A stretch of DNA of 64,000 bases from Flavobacterium nackdongense (GCF_004355225.1 NZ_CP037933.1:3720001-3784000), one strand, 5' to 3'. Positions 17,818-26,597 are shown, counted from the first letter of the stretch. Notes: generated by a model from the sequence alone, not told the origin. Program-made: numbers and translations.

Positions 17818-19746
17818 TTACTTTACGAATCGTATAATTGCCATTTCGGTTAGCAGAAAAAGCAATGCAAATATAACAAACCATTTCCAAATTTGATTGT
17901 CAGTTCGGTCGGTTTGTAGGCTATTGAAAACGGTGTCGATAGAATCGATGGTTTTATAATCGGAAAGTGCTTCGTTATTGGCTTGAGCCAAATCACTTTC
18001 GGTTCTATTGTAGTTAAAACTGATGTTTTGTAAACGTTCATTTTGATTGTAAATTTCAAAATTACCAGCTTGTTCCGGAAAATCATTAAATGTCAATTTT
18101 AATTTGTCGTTCAGAATTTGCTGCACCGGAATAAAGGTTTCAGTCTCGTTTTTGACTTTCAAAATTTCATCTTTGGATAAAGTGGCGTCAACCAAAAATG
18201 GGTTGTTATTGCCAATGCTCAAGGCTATTACACCATCATTTTGATTGTTGATTCCCATTTTGTAAAACGTAGGAACAATCAAAGGCGATTGTTGAAAATT
18301 GGAGTTTTCTAGATCAATTGGAGCTGTGAAAATATAAACGGAAGAAGTAGGATTGTTGATGGAAGTCAAAAATGCAGTTTGGTCTTCGTAATACAAAGCC
18401 GCGGGATTGGAACCTATAATTCCAAAGGACGTTTTTGTTTTTGGATACTGGAAATTATTGATTTTATTTTCGAAAACACCGCTAAACAAAGGATGATTAA
18501 AGTTGATTTTAGTGACCAGTTTTTCCTTGTTTTCCAAAGATTTGAATTGGATGTTTCCAAAGATTTTCAAAAAGGTATTGAGGTTCGTAGTTGAAGCTTT
18601 CGCCGATGGAATAAGAACCAAATTTCCGCCTTTTTCCACAAAGGATTTCAAAGTGGTTTGCAAGGCTTGCGGAATTTCATCGAGTTCGTTTAAGACAATG
18701 GTATTTTGTTTTTCGAGCGCATTATAATCCAAAGTTTCAATCGCAAAATTGTTGAAAGTGAATTCGTCATTGGTGTAAATTCGGGATAAAAAGTTCGATT
18801 TTTCGGGTTGTCCAATGCTGATGATGTTGTTTTTTTTAGGTTTCGAAATATTGAAATACAAGTTGTTGTCATATTCCAGTCCGTTGTCAGTAATGGAAGC
18901 GTAACCGTGGAAATCTTTTTTCGGAATGGTGAAATAAATGGTTTTTTCCTTTGCTTCCATTTTCGTCAAAGTCTTTGCAATCAACTTATTTTGATTGTAT
19001 AAAGCCACTGGAATTTGCTTGCCTTTTTCGCCAAAAGCAGATAATTTCAAGCCAATTTCATAGAAATCATCCAGAGTTTGATGAATAAAAACGCTGTCAA
19101 TCGAAGTATTATTTTGTTGTTCCGCTTCTGGAATAATGAAATAGGTATTGAAATCGCTGTCAATACTTTTTAATTGTTTGGGTTCCAATCCAACGGCATC
19201 CGTAATCACAACAATATCTTTGTTGAAAGCTGATTTCCGGGATTTAATTTTTGCCATTGCGCTTTCCAATTGGAACGGAAGGGCACTGTATTTTAGGTTT
19301 TGTAATTCGGTTCGAATGGATTTGATATCGGTATTCCAAAAGGTTTCGGAATTGGTAATCAGGGAAAAAGTTTGATTTTCGGGTGTGTTTTCGAGTAATT
19401 CCTGAACGGCTCTTTTCAGCAATTCCCCTTTTTGACCTTTGGCTTGCATCGAAAAGGAATTGTCCAAAACGATATACATTTCGTTCGAACTGTTTTTAGT
19501 GTCTTTGGCTTTGAAAAAAGGTTGGGCAAAAGCAATAATAATGGAGGTTAACAATAGTAAACGTGTCGCTAGAAGCAACCATTTTTTGATTTTGGAACTC
19601 TTTCGGGTTTGTATGGAAAGGGCTGTAAGGAAACGGACATTCGTGAAATATTCCTTTTTGAATCGTCGCAATTGAAATAAATGAACCAGAATTGGAATAA
19701 CCAACAAGAAAAGAAAATAGAGGATTTCCGGGTGTTTGAATTGCAT
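17818..19746 (-). CDS. BatA-type membrane protein with von Willebrand A domain
   Basis: 642 residues. The N-terminal BatA domain (MQFKHPEILYFLFLLVIPIL, then HLFQLRRFKKEYFTNVRFL) ends in a second membrane helix (~55-78). A vWA domain follows with the MIDAS start DNSFSM, then a long extracytoplasmic region and a final membrane helix (FVIFALLFLLTEMAIIRFVK). In Bacteroidota such proteins belong to aerotolerance (Bat) or peptide/stress-response membrane complexes. No other bat gene adjoins it, so it may be a stand-alone relative. Confidence 0.85.
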   Translation of the reverse strand: MQFKHPEILYFLFLLVIPILVHLFQLRRFKKEYFTNVRFLTALSIQTRKSSKIKKWLLLATRLLLLTSIIIAFAQPFFKAKDTKNSSNEMYIVLDNSFSMQAKGQKGELLKRAVQELLENTPENQTFSLITNSETFWNTDIKSIRTELQNLKYSALPFQLESAMAKIKSRKSAFNKDIVVITDAVGLEPKQLKSIDSDFNTYFIIPEAEQQNNTSIDSVFIHQTLDDFYEIGLKLSAFGEKGKQIPVALYNQNKLIAKTLTKMEAKEKTIYFTIPKKDFHGYASITDNGLEYDNNLYFNISKPKKNNIISIGQPEKSNFLSRIYTNDEFTFNNFAIETLDYNALEKQNTIVLNELDEIPQALQTTLKSFVEKGGNLVLIPSAKASTTNLNTFLKIFGNIQFKSLENKEKLVTKINFNHPLFSGVFENKINNFQYPKTKTSFGIIGSNPAALYYEDQTAFLTSINNPTSSVYIFTAPIDLENSNFQQSPLIVPTFYKMGINNQNDGVIALSIGNNNPFLVDATLSKDEILKVKNETETFIPVQQILNDKLKLTFNDFPEQAGNFEIYNQNERLQNISFNYNRTESDLAQANNEALSDYKTIDSIDTVFNSLQTDRTDNQIWKWFVIFALLFLLTEMAIIRFVK

Positions 19747-19885
19747 TCTACTTTTAAGTTTGTCAAAGATAGTATTTTGATTTTAGATTTCAGATTTCGA
19801 TTTCAGAAATTGAAGGAATTTAGATTATATTTGGAGAATGGTATTAAAGGATAATCACTAAAAAAACTTGAAATAATATAAAATC

Positions 19886-20998
19886 ATGAAAAATATTCAC
19901 GCAGTACTTCTTTTTATTTTTGCTTTCACTACATTGCAAGCACAGGAAAACAAATTCAATTTAATTGTAGGAACCTACACCAAACCTTGCGATAGCAAAG
20001 GAATTTATGTTTACGAATTCGATTCCAATACAGGTGATTTTAGTCTTAAAAGCAATACTGAAAATATTTTAAATCCCAGTTATTTAACGGTTTCCAAAGA
20101 CAACAAATTTGTCTATTCGGTAAGCGAAAACGATAAAAAAAGTTCCGTTAGTGCGTTTGGATTCGATTCGAAAAGCGGAAAGTTGAATTTTGTAAATTTT
20201 AAAAATGTAAACGCTTTAAATCCTTGTTATGTAATTAATGATGATAATACTATAATTACGGCCAATTATTCTAGTGGTAATATCTCGGTTTTGGCTAAAA
20301 ATAATGATGGAAGTGTTGGCGAAGTGAAGCAAGTGGTGCAACACACCGGAAAAAGCATTAATGCCAAAAGGCAAGAAGCGCCTCACGCTCATATGGTGTA
20401 TTTTTCGCCAGATAAAAAGTATGTTTTGGCCAATGATTTAGGGACTGACAAGGTGTATGTCTACGATTATAATCCAAATGCAACGACGGAAGTTTTAACC
20501 CTCAAAAGTAGTATTGACCTGAAACCCGGAAGCGGTCCACGACATTTAATCTTCAGTAAAGATGGTAAATTCGTTTATGTTTTACAAGAATTAGATGGTA
20601 CAATATCTTCCTTAACATATGCCAAAGGAATGTTGGAAAAAGTGAGTGAAACCACCGTGATTGCTGCTGACTTCAAAGGAGATATTGGAGCGGCCGACAT
20701 TCATATTTCGCCTGACGGAAAATTTTTATACGCCACCAATCGCGGAACTGCCAATGATATTTCGGCATTCAAGATTTTGAAAAAAGGGAAATTAGAATTC
20801 GTGCAAAGAACCAGCACTTTAGGAAAAGGTCCTCGAAATTTCAATATTGATCCAACAGGAAATTTTCTACTGATAGGACATCAATACACCAATGAAATTG
20901 TAATTTTCAAAAGAGATAAAACTACAGGAATGCTTACTAATACTGGAAAAAAGATTGAGTTGTGTTCTCCAGTTTGCTTAGTATTTACGAAAATTTAA
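19886..20998 (+). CDS. Exported lactonase-family (YbhE/Pgl-like) beta-propeller
   Basis: 370 residues. A signal peptide (MKNIHAVLLFIFAFTTLQAQ) precedes a seven-bladed propeller of the 3-carboxymuconate cyclase/6-phosphogluconolactonase type. Its repeats include NPSYLTVSKDNKFVYSV, PHAHMVYFSPDKKYVLA and GAADIHISPDGKFLYATNRG. Conserved His and Arg around RQEAPHAHM and GSGPRHL support lactone hydrolase chemistry. Export argues against the cytoplasmic pentose-phosphate role and for action on an extracellular lactone. It is the last core gene before the island. Confidence 0.85.
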   Translation: MKNIHAVLLFIFAFTTLQAQENKFNLIVGTYTKPCDSKGIYVYEFDSNTGDFSLKSNTENILNPSYLTVSKDNKFVYSVSENDKKSSVSAFGFDSKSGKLNFVNFKNVNALNPCYVINDDNTIITANYSSGNISVLAKNNDGSVGEVKQVVQHTGKSINAKRQEAPHAHMVYFSPDKKYVLANDLGTDKVYVYDYNPNATTEVLTLKSSIDLKPGSGPRHLIFSKDGKFVYVLQELDGTISSLTYAKGMLEKVSETTVIAADFKGDIGAADIHISPDGKFLYATNRGTANDISAFKILKKGKLEFVQRTSTLGKGPRNFNIDPTGNFLLIGHQYTNEIVIFKRDKTTGMLTNTGKKIELCSPVCLVFTKI

Positions 20999-21006
20999 AT
21001 TTTTTT

Positions 21007-21060
21007 TAACCGTAAATTCGCAGATTTTTAATCAATTGAAAATCTGCGAATCTGCGGTTA
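21007..21060. repeat. 22-bp intergenic hairpin at the island edge
   Basis: TAACCGTAAATTCGCAGATT (21007-) pairs with the arm ending in AATCTGCGGTTA (21039-21060), 20 of 22 positions over arms 21007-21028 and 21039-21060. A fragment of the right arm (AATCTGCGGTCATC) reappears at 55933-55946 beyond the other end of the island. The palindrome may therefore have marked the integration region or act as terminator of the lactonase gene. Confidence 0.6.
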
Positions 21061-21087
21061 TCAAATCATTTTTACTCCAAGTCCTAC

Positions 21088-21108
21088 TTTGCACTTAAAG
21101 TATTGTAT
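21088..21108. repeat. Candidate left attachment repeat
   Basis: TTTGCACTTAAAGTATTGTAT resembles the sequence at 55864-55885 with about four differences, one of them a single-base gap. It is followed 64 bases later by the paired TGTTGTAC motifs and then the integrase gene. Confidence 0.4.
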
Positions 21109-21172
21109 TTATTGACTTTACTAAAATCATCAGAGCAAATTTAAGCAACAAAAAGCAATGAAATACTTGTTT

Positions 21173-21192
21173 TGTTGTACCTAATGTTGTAC
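21173..21192. promoter_or_regulatory. Paired TGTTGTAC motifs, possible integrase arm sites (left)
   Basis: TGTTGTAC occurs at 21173-21180 and again at 21185-21192 (12-base period, about one helical turn). The same pair with an 11-base period lies at 55852-55870. Matching doublets near both ends suggest recombinase or excision-protein binding sites. Confidence 0.4.
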
Positions 21193-21296
21193 CTTCGTAA
21201 CACGATGCACCCGAATGAAATGCTAGTGTTTACAAGGCTTTCACCACTTTGCATTATTTTGTAAAGATAGTACAACATTTCTAAATTCCAAATCTT

Positions 21297-22514
21297 ATGG
21301 CTTCAATTAAATTAATCCTCAGAACCCATCAAGCTGACCAAACAGGTCACAGTCCTCTATACATTCGAGTTATAAAAGACAGAAAAACGAAATTTATCAC
21401 TGCTGGAGTGAAGCTCAAAGAGAACGAGTGGGATGAGGCAAAACAGAAGGTAAAAAAGAATCATCCTAATAGCGCAAGAATGAACGCTTCATTATCTCAA
21501 AAGATTGCAGATGCTGAAGGGCAGCTTGCCGACCTGGAGCGCAAAGTAAAATCCGTTTCGATAAACAAAATCAAGGAAGCCATCAAAGGAAAAGAAGTGC
21601 CTAATTTTTTTGATTATGCTTACAAAAGATGCGAAAAAATCAAAGGAAACCTTGCTGTAAGTTCTCATAGAGCATATTACGGAAATATCAAAAAATTTGA
21701 AGAGTATTTAGGAACTCGGGATATTTATTTCGATGACATTACTGTTTCAGTGTTAATGGACTACATTAGTCATTTAAGTAATGTGAAGAAAAATACCAAT
21801 ACCACACAACGCCAAAAGATAATCATCTTGGCAATTATGTTCAAAGAAGCGATTAAAGAGGATATTATTCCGCCACATATGTATCCGTTCAGCAAAATCA
21901 AATTAACACGAAATAACAGCTCTCGTTCCTTTTTGAGCAAAGAACAAATACAAGGTTTATTAAACTTAAATTTCGCTCCAGGATCTATTTCGGAAATTGC
22001 TCGTGATATGTTTGTATTTTCGATTTATGCTGGTGGTTTGCGTTTTAGCGATGTGGTCGATTTACAACACCAACACTTCAACGTTGAGGAAAGCCGAATC
22101 AAAAAGGTAATCCGAAAAACTTCTCGCTTGCATCAGTTCAAAATGGGTAGTGTTGCCCTGAATATCCTTGCCAAATATCAAAAAGAAAATGCACTCGAAG
22201 ACGATTTTATTTTTCCGATTGTCAAGAACAAAGAATTGTATTTCAAAAACGAAGAAACCAAGCATAAAATCATCGAAAGCGGAAATGTACTTTGTAATAC
22301 CTATTTGAGAAAAATTGGAAAAGAAATGAAATTACCCTTTTCGCTTTCATTTCATTTAAGCCGTCACAGCTTTGCCACCAATGCTTTAAATAATGGAATG
22401 AGAATTGAGCACGTTTCTAAATTGATGGATCATAAAGAAATCAGTACTACACAGATTTATGCCAAAATCATCAGCGAAGAATTGGACAAGGCAGTTGACA
22501 ACTATATTTTTTAA
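21297..22514 (+). CDS. Tyrosine recombinase / integrase
   Basis: 405 residues. An N-terminal arm-type domain (ASIKLILRTHQADQTGHSPLYIR) and a SAM-like core-binding domain (~100-205) precede the catalytic domain. Catalytic residues visible are Arg249 (GGLRFSDVV), His353-x-x-Arg356 (HLSRHSFAT), a later His in LMDHKE, and Tyr388 (TQIYAKI). The layout is that of Bacteroidota phage and conjugative-element integrases. It is the first gene of the island, reads inward, and has its own terminator at 22572. Confidence 0.93.
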   Translation: MASIKLILRTHQADQTGHSPLYIRVIKDRKTKFITAGVKLKENEWDEAKQKVKKNHPNSARMNASLSQKIADAEGQLADLERKVKSVSINKIKEAIKGKEVPNFFDYAYKRCEKIKGNLAVSSHRAYYGNIKKFEEYLGTRDIYFDDITVSVLMDYISHLSNVKKNTNTTQRQKIIILAIMFKEAIKEDIIPPHMYPFSKIKLTRNNSSRSFLSKEQIQGLLNLNFAPGSISEIARDMFVFSIYAGGLRFSDVVDLQHQHFNVEESRIKKVIRKTSRLHQFKMGSVALNILAKYQKENALEDDFIFPIVKNKELYFKNEETKHKIIESGNVLCNTYLRKIGKEMKLPFSLSFHLSRHSFATNALNNGMRIEHVSKLMDHKEISTTQIYAKIISEELDKAVDNYIF

Positions 22515-22571
22515 AAAACGTGTCAATAGCCTATTTTATTGACCTTAAACGATTGTTAATAACTTCAACTA

Positions 22572-22600
22572 AAATCCTTTAACAAGGATTTTTTTTATTT
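22572..22600 (+). terminator. Rho-independent terminator after the integrase
   Basis: AAATCCTT (22572-22579) pairs with AAGGATTT (22584-22591) across a four-base loop and is followed by a T-rich run. The remaining gap to 22784 holds no gene, only a weak CTAGT/ACTAG hairpin at 22664-22681. Confidence 0.75.
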
Positions 22601-22784
22601 TATAACTTTACGACAAAGTAAACAAGTAATTTTTAAAGCATTCGAAACGAGTGATAAACGAACTCTAGTAGAAAACACTAGGACTTCCAAAAAGCAACCA
22701 ATTTAAAACCGCTTTTAATTACCTTTCAATACTAAATGAAAACCAAAAAAAACATATTAAAATTTGAATTCAAAGGATCAAAAT

Positions 22785-23672
22785 ATGCAAACAGCTCCGT
22801 TTGTAGAATTATTGGCAGTGCCTGCGGCTCTGGCCAAAAATCCTTTATTTGATATAATCGTTGAGGACAAAATTACTATTCAAAACTATTGCAATGCTTT
22901 AATTGCTAAAATTCTAGAACTCAAACAATCTCAATTTCCTGCATTTATAGATTATCAATTCAACCAGGTAAAGAACCCGGAAATATGGATATGTAAACTC
23001 GAAAAATTATTAGCCAATAATGAAGCCTTTTTTAGCTCCAAAACAGCAATGAGTAGATACAATAAATTGTATTTTTTAATCGAGAAAAAACGAACAGAGC
23101 TGCAATCTTCCAGAGTAAAAGAACCAGTAGTAAAAACTCCTAAAAAATTCATTAATGCAGAAAGTGAAGACCGTCATTTTTCATTTTATGAGTTAAAAAA
23201 GCAGTTGGATAATATCAATGATGACAATCAAAAAATATTGTTGTTAACAAAAGAAATGTTTGAATATCAACAAGCTAATATTGAGTTTATCAATCAAAAG
23301 ACACCGTTTTATGATGCACAATGCACCAAAGAAATAGAGAATATTTATGCCTTACAAAAAATACAAGCGGCAATTGAAGAAGCTCAAAAACTAAAATTAA
23401 GCAGTCCAATACCAAACAAAAAACTAAAATTCAATGGAAATCTCAACCAATTAGTAGATATGTTTTACCAATTGAATCGCGAACTTTTTATTGATGGCAA
23501 ACCTTATATTGACGAAAACACAAACGATCTAGCGGATTGGATTGTAAATTCCTTCTTGGATAAGGAGGGTAAAGAAATAAGTCCCCTAACAGTCAAAACA
23601 ATCCTCAAACCTTCCAAAGAGGATAAACGTCCGAACACCCATAAAAGACTGGACATCGACAAATTGCTTTAA
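22785..23672 (+). CDS. Mobile-element protein of unknown function (295 aa)
   Basis: Starts at the ATG 22785 (MQTAPFVELLAVPAALAKN); a TTG 21 bases upstream would add seven residues. The N-terminal two thirds are helical and charged. The C-terminal ~75 residues (FNGNLNQLVDMFYQL to the KRLDIDKLL end) form a compact module with NDLADWIVNSFLDKEGKEIS. I associate it with RteC-like or element-borne regulatory proteins of Bacteroidota, but cannot name the family with confidence. It lies between integrase and HTH gene, a typical place for a regulator or replication accessory. Confidence 0.6.
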   Translation: MQTAPFVELLAVPAALAKNPLFDIIVEDKITIQNYCNALIAKILELKQSQFPAFIDYQFNQVKNPEIWICKLEKLLANNEAFFSSKTAMSRYNKLYFLIEKKRTELQSSRVKEPVVKTPKKFINAESEDRHFSFYELKKQLDNINDDNQKILLLTKEMFEYQQANIEFINQKTPFYDAQCTKEIENIYALQKIQAAIEEAQKLKLSSPIPNKKLKFNGNLNQLVDMFYQLNRELFIDGKPYIDENTNDLADWIVNSFLDKEGKEISPLTVKTILKPSKEDKRPNTHKRLDIDKLL

Positions 23673-23761
23673 ACAAAATGGTCCCCTGGAGACCAAGTGG
23701 GGACTAAAAGACTTTTTACTACTTCTCACATTTGCACCATAACAATTTAAAACATTTAAAA

Positions 23762-24043
23762 ATGGATGCAATTATCTTCACAAAAGACCAGTTCACAGAT
23801 CTAATGAGCAAATTAGACACTATTCAATCTCAAATTTCTATCAAGGCTGACCCAAAGAAAGAAACCTTTCTGGACAATCAAGAATTCCTATTATTGATGA
23901 AAATTTCAAAACGTACTGCCCAAACCTGGAGAGACGAAGGTAAAATTTCATTTAGTCAAGTGGGAAACAAAATCTATTACAAACTTTCTGATGTTGAAAA
24001 GCTCCTAACGGAACATTACAACAAATCTTTCAAAGGAAGATAA
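23762..24043 (+). CDS. Small HTH DNA-binding protein (excisionase/MerR-like HTH_17)
   Basis: 93 residues from the ATG at 23762. An N-terminal coiled segment (FTDLMSKLDTIQSQI) precedes a winged-helix motif, FLLLMKISKRTAQTWRDEGKIS followed by QVGNKIYYKLSDVEKLL, the pattern of helix-turn-helix proteins in Bacteroidota mobile elements. It probably controls the primase operon or aids excision. The 30-aa ORF begins right after its stop. Confidence 0.8.
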   Translation: MDAIIFTKDQFTDLMSKLDTIQSQISIKADPKKETFLDNQEFLLLMKISKRTAQTWRDEGKISFSQVGNKIYYKLSDVEKLLTEHYNKSFKGR

Positions 24044-24044
24044 A

Positions 24045-24137
24045 ATGAAAGAGTGTAACGGAACTTGCGAAAGTTGTGATTGCAAGCCAATCACAAAAGG
24101 GAAACTTCTAATCTTGAAAATAAATTTTAAAACCTAA
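24045..24137 (+). CDS. Cys-rich 30-aa peptide
   Basis: ATG at 24045 overlaps the end of the HTH gene (TAAAATG context) and the stop TAA at 24135 lies three bases before the primase ATG. The start MKECNGTCESCDCK holds four cysteines at positions 4, 8, 11 and 13; the remainder is basic and hydrophobic (KGKLLILKINF). Tight packing between two real genes suggests it is translated. The cysteines could bind zinc. No family recognised. Confidence 0.45.
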   Translation: MKECNGTCESCDCKPITKGKLLILKINFKT

Positions 24138-24140
24138 AAA

Positions 24141-26240
24141 ATGGTAACAGTCTTTAAAAACTTCAACGAGGTTGTAGAACACAAAACAATTTCAACAATT
24201 TTAGAAGAAATCAAAACAGGAAAGTACAGACCGGGGATCATTTACTTGCGTAAATCACTTGCCGAAAACAAAATAGAAGCCTACAATAAAGCCAAAAAAT
24301 CACTTCCAGCATTCACACCTTCGGGAAAGTTTGTTGGAGGACGAAAATTGGAATTCTTAGCAGAATATTCAAATTGCATCATTCTCGATATAGACAAATT
24401 AAGTGCTGCCGATTTGCAAAATGCAAAGCATTTGGCCAATCAAAGTGAATTCACTTATGCCAGTTTCATAAGTCCATCAGGTAACGGATTAAAAATTCTA
24501 GTTAAAATCAATTCAGACAAAGCCAATCACAAAGAAGCGTTTCTATTGATACAAGCACATTACGAGGCTATTTTAAAACTGGAAATTGACAAATCAGGCA
24601 AAGATGTAACTCGATTATGTTTTTATTCCTGGGATGAAAATTTATATCTAAACGAAAACGCTACCGTCTTTGAATGCGAACCGAAGCAATCTTGTCAAAC
24701 GGAGCTTGTCGAAGCTTCTCCAACCGACAACTCACAACCGACAACCGACAACACCGAAGCGATTTACAATCATTGCATAAAATTTACTGAAAAAAAAGTG
24801 CAATTCGTGAATGGTAGTCGCAACGTCTTTGTACATCAACTCGCCTGTAACCTAAACCGAAAAGGAGTTGCTTTAAACGAAGCTTTGGGGTATATTTTAA
24901 CCGATTTTGGATATGATGAAAAAGAAGTAACACAAGCTGTCAACAGTGCTTACGGAAATAGTCACGAGTTTGGCAAAAATGAAAAGTCCAAAATTGTCAT
25001 CCCGAGGAACGAGGGAACTCATCAACCTACACCTACTCCCGAAGACGAAGACGACGAAGACAAACCAAAACCAACCCAAATTGACCGTTTAGAGTTGTTT
25101 TTATCAAACAAATATGTATTTCGGCACAATATCGTTTCAGGCAAATTAGAGTTCCAATATTTCGGCAAAAAGAAATGGAATGTGATGAATGATTTTATAG
25201 AAAACTCAATGCTTAGGGAATGTTTAAAAGGTAGAATTAAAACAAACCTATCTTCATTACGAAATTTATTGTATTCTGATTTTTGTGTGCTGTTCAATCC
25301 ATTTGAAGATTACTTTTTCAATTTACCAACCTATGATGAAAAGACCGATTATATTAGCGAATTAGCGAATACAATAACTACCACAAAACAAGACCTTTGG
25401 CAGCAATGTTTTAAAAAATGGTTAGTTGCTATGGTGGGTTGTGTTCTCGATGATAAAGTAATAAATCATACAGTAATTGTCTTCAGTGGCAAACAAGGTT
25501 TAGGAAAAACAACGTGGGTGGAGAAACTCGTTCCGAAACCTTTAAAAGAATATCTATTTTCTGGAACCATAAACCCTAACAACAAAGATACTCTGGTGCA
25601 GCTTTCAGAATGTATGTTGATTAATTTGGACGAGCTCGAAAATTTAAACCGTTCTGAAATTGGATCACTCAAAGAAATCATAACAAAAACTCAAATCCGA
25701 ATGCGAAAAGCTTACGGACACAACAACGAAACAATGCCCCGAAGGGCATCGTTTGCCGGAAGTGTCAATACAGCACAGTTCTTGAACGATAGTACAGGTA
25801 GCAGAAGGTTTCTTTGTTTTGAATTAGAAGGCATCAAATACCAACACAATGTAGATATTAATATGGCATTTTCACAAGCATTGTTCCTTTTCAAAAGTGG
25901 TTTTAGATTTTGGTTCGACCAAGAAGAAATAAAATCCATCACCGAAAACAACGAACAATACCAGATACACAGCCCAGAAGAAGAATTATTATTAACCTGG
26001 TTTGAACCTTGTGATAGAGATATTGCCACATTATTTCTAAATGCCTCACAAATTGGGGCTAAATTAGCGGAGAAGGCAAAGATTAACTTAAATGATGGAA
26101 CAATAAACAAAATTGGAAAGGCACTGAAAAAACACAATTTCGTAAAACTAATGCGGAAAGGCAGTCCAGTGTATGCGTTAAGAGAGTTTTCCTATGAAGA
26201 AGTGGATGAAGCCAACAAAAAATCCGAAACACAAAAGTAA
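24141..26240 (+). CDS. VirE/VapE-type primase-helicase protein (BT4734-like N-domain)
   Basis: 699 residues. Residues ~1-180 resemble the BT4734/VirE N-terminal primase-like domain (SNCIILDIDKL, FISPSGNGLKILVKI). A linker follows (~185-300), then a VirE/VapE P-loop helicase with Walker A GKQGLGKTT (450-458), INLDELENL as Walker B and a GSRRFLCFEL arginine region. VapE-type proteins drive replication of phage satellites and related elements. The linker contains two stretches encoded by dispersed repeats (residues 185-193 and 285-292). It follows the Cys-rich peptide by three bases. Confidence 0.85.
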   Translation: MVTVFKNFNEVVEHKTISTILEEIKTGKYRPGIIYLRKSLAENKIEAYNKAKKSLPAFTPSGKFVGGRKLEFLAEYSNCIILDIDKLSAADLQNAKHLANQSEFTYASFISPSGNGLKILVKINSDKANHKEAFLLIQAHYEAILKLEIDKSGKDVTRLCFYSWDENLYLNENATVFECEPKQSCQTELVEASPTDNSQPTTDNTEAIYNHCIKFTEKKVQFVNGSRNVFVHQLACNLNRKGVALNEALGYILTDFGYDEKEVTQAVNSAYGNSHEFGKNEKSKIVIPRNEGTHQPTPTPEDEDDEDKPKPTQIDRLELFLSNKYVFRHNIVSGKLEFQYFGKKKWNVMNDFIENSMLRECLKGRIKTNLSSLRNLLYSDFCVLFNPFEDYFFNLPTYDEKTDYISELANTITTTKQDLWQQCFKKWLVAMVGCVLDDKVINHTVIVFSGKQGLGKTTWVEKLVPKPLKEYLFSGTINPNNKDTLVQLSECMLINLDELENLNRSEIGSLKEIITKTQIRMRKAYGHNNETMPRRASFAGSVNTAQFLNDSTGSRRFLCFELEGIKYQHNVDINMAFSQALFLFKSGFRFWFDQEEIKSITENNEQYQIHSPEEELLLTWFEPCDRDIATLFLNASQIGAKLAEKAKINLNDGTINKIGKALKKHNFVKLMRKGSPVYALREFSYEEVDEANKKSETQK
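24691..24720. repeat. GGAGCTTGTCGAAGC-type dispersed repeat within the primase gene
   Basis: The stretch GTCAAACGGAGCTTGTCGAA reads in frame as CQTELVEAS. This is a dispersed repeat type usually found between genes; a relative (TCCTGAGTTTTTCGAAGGA) occurs at 59186-59204. Confidence 0.5.
24993..25016. repeat. GTCATCCCGAGGAACGAGGG-type dispersed repeat within the primase gene
   Basis: Reads in frame as IVIPRNEG. It is related to the intergenic palindrome at 5688-5737. Both repeats fall in the same flexible linker. Confidence 0.5.
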
Positions 26241-26316
26241 ATTTAAACCAAAGTGGAAATCAAAAGTTTCCACTTTTTTTCTGCAATTTAATCCTGAAAA
26301 ACTTTGTTCAAAAAAA

Positions 26317-26555
26317 AGGGTGTAAGGGGTGTAACCACTTTTCAACACAAACATTTTTTATTTTTTTTATTTTTAAACTTTCGGGTAACATCAGACCATA
26401 ATAAGGCAATAGAGTAAAGCAGTCGGATTAGTTTGCGCTTATACAGCCATATTAGTCTGTTTTTTTTATTCCTAAAAAATAAAAAATGTTTTACCCGTTT
26501 TTCCCTTACACCCTACACCCTAAATTTATTTTCACTTATTTTCACTTATTTTCAT
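26317..26555. repeat. Inverted repeat plus three tandem 10-mers (possible control/origin region)
   Basis: The gap 26241-26660 has no gene. AGGGTGTAAGGGGTGTAA at 26317-26334 is mirrored by TTACACCCTACACCCT at 26506-26521. Directly after it TTATTTTCAC is repeated at 26526-26535 and 26536-26545, with TTATTTTCAT at 26546-26555. The tandem repeats are phased one helical turn apart. Their place between the replication gene and the restriction operon suits an origin, operator or both. Confidence 0.5.
26392..26468 (+). ncRNA. Candidate small structured RNA ending in a terminator
   Basis: CAGAC (26392-26396) and GTCTG (26455-26459) close a structure of about 68 bases whose next stem layers (ATAATAAGGC against GCCATATTAG) pair imperfectly. 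A run of Ts follows immediately (26460-26467). The interior (CAGTCGGATTAGTTTGCGC) is less AT-rich than its surroundings. It may be a small RNA or leader, or simply the terminator of the primase gene. Confidence 0.4.
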
Positions 26556-26597
26556 CCGTTTACGGTTTTCCTCATTTTTCTTACCATTGCATTTTAG

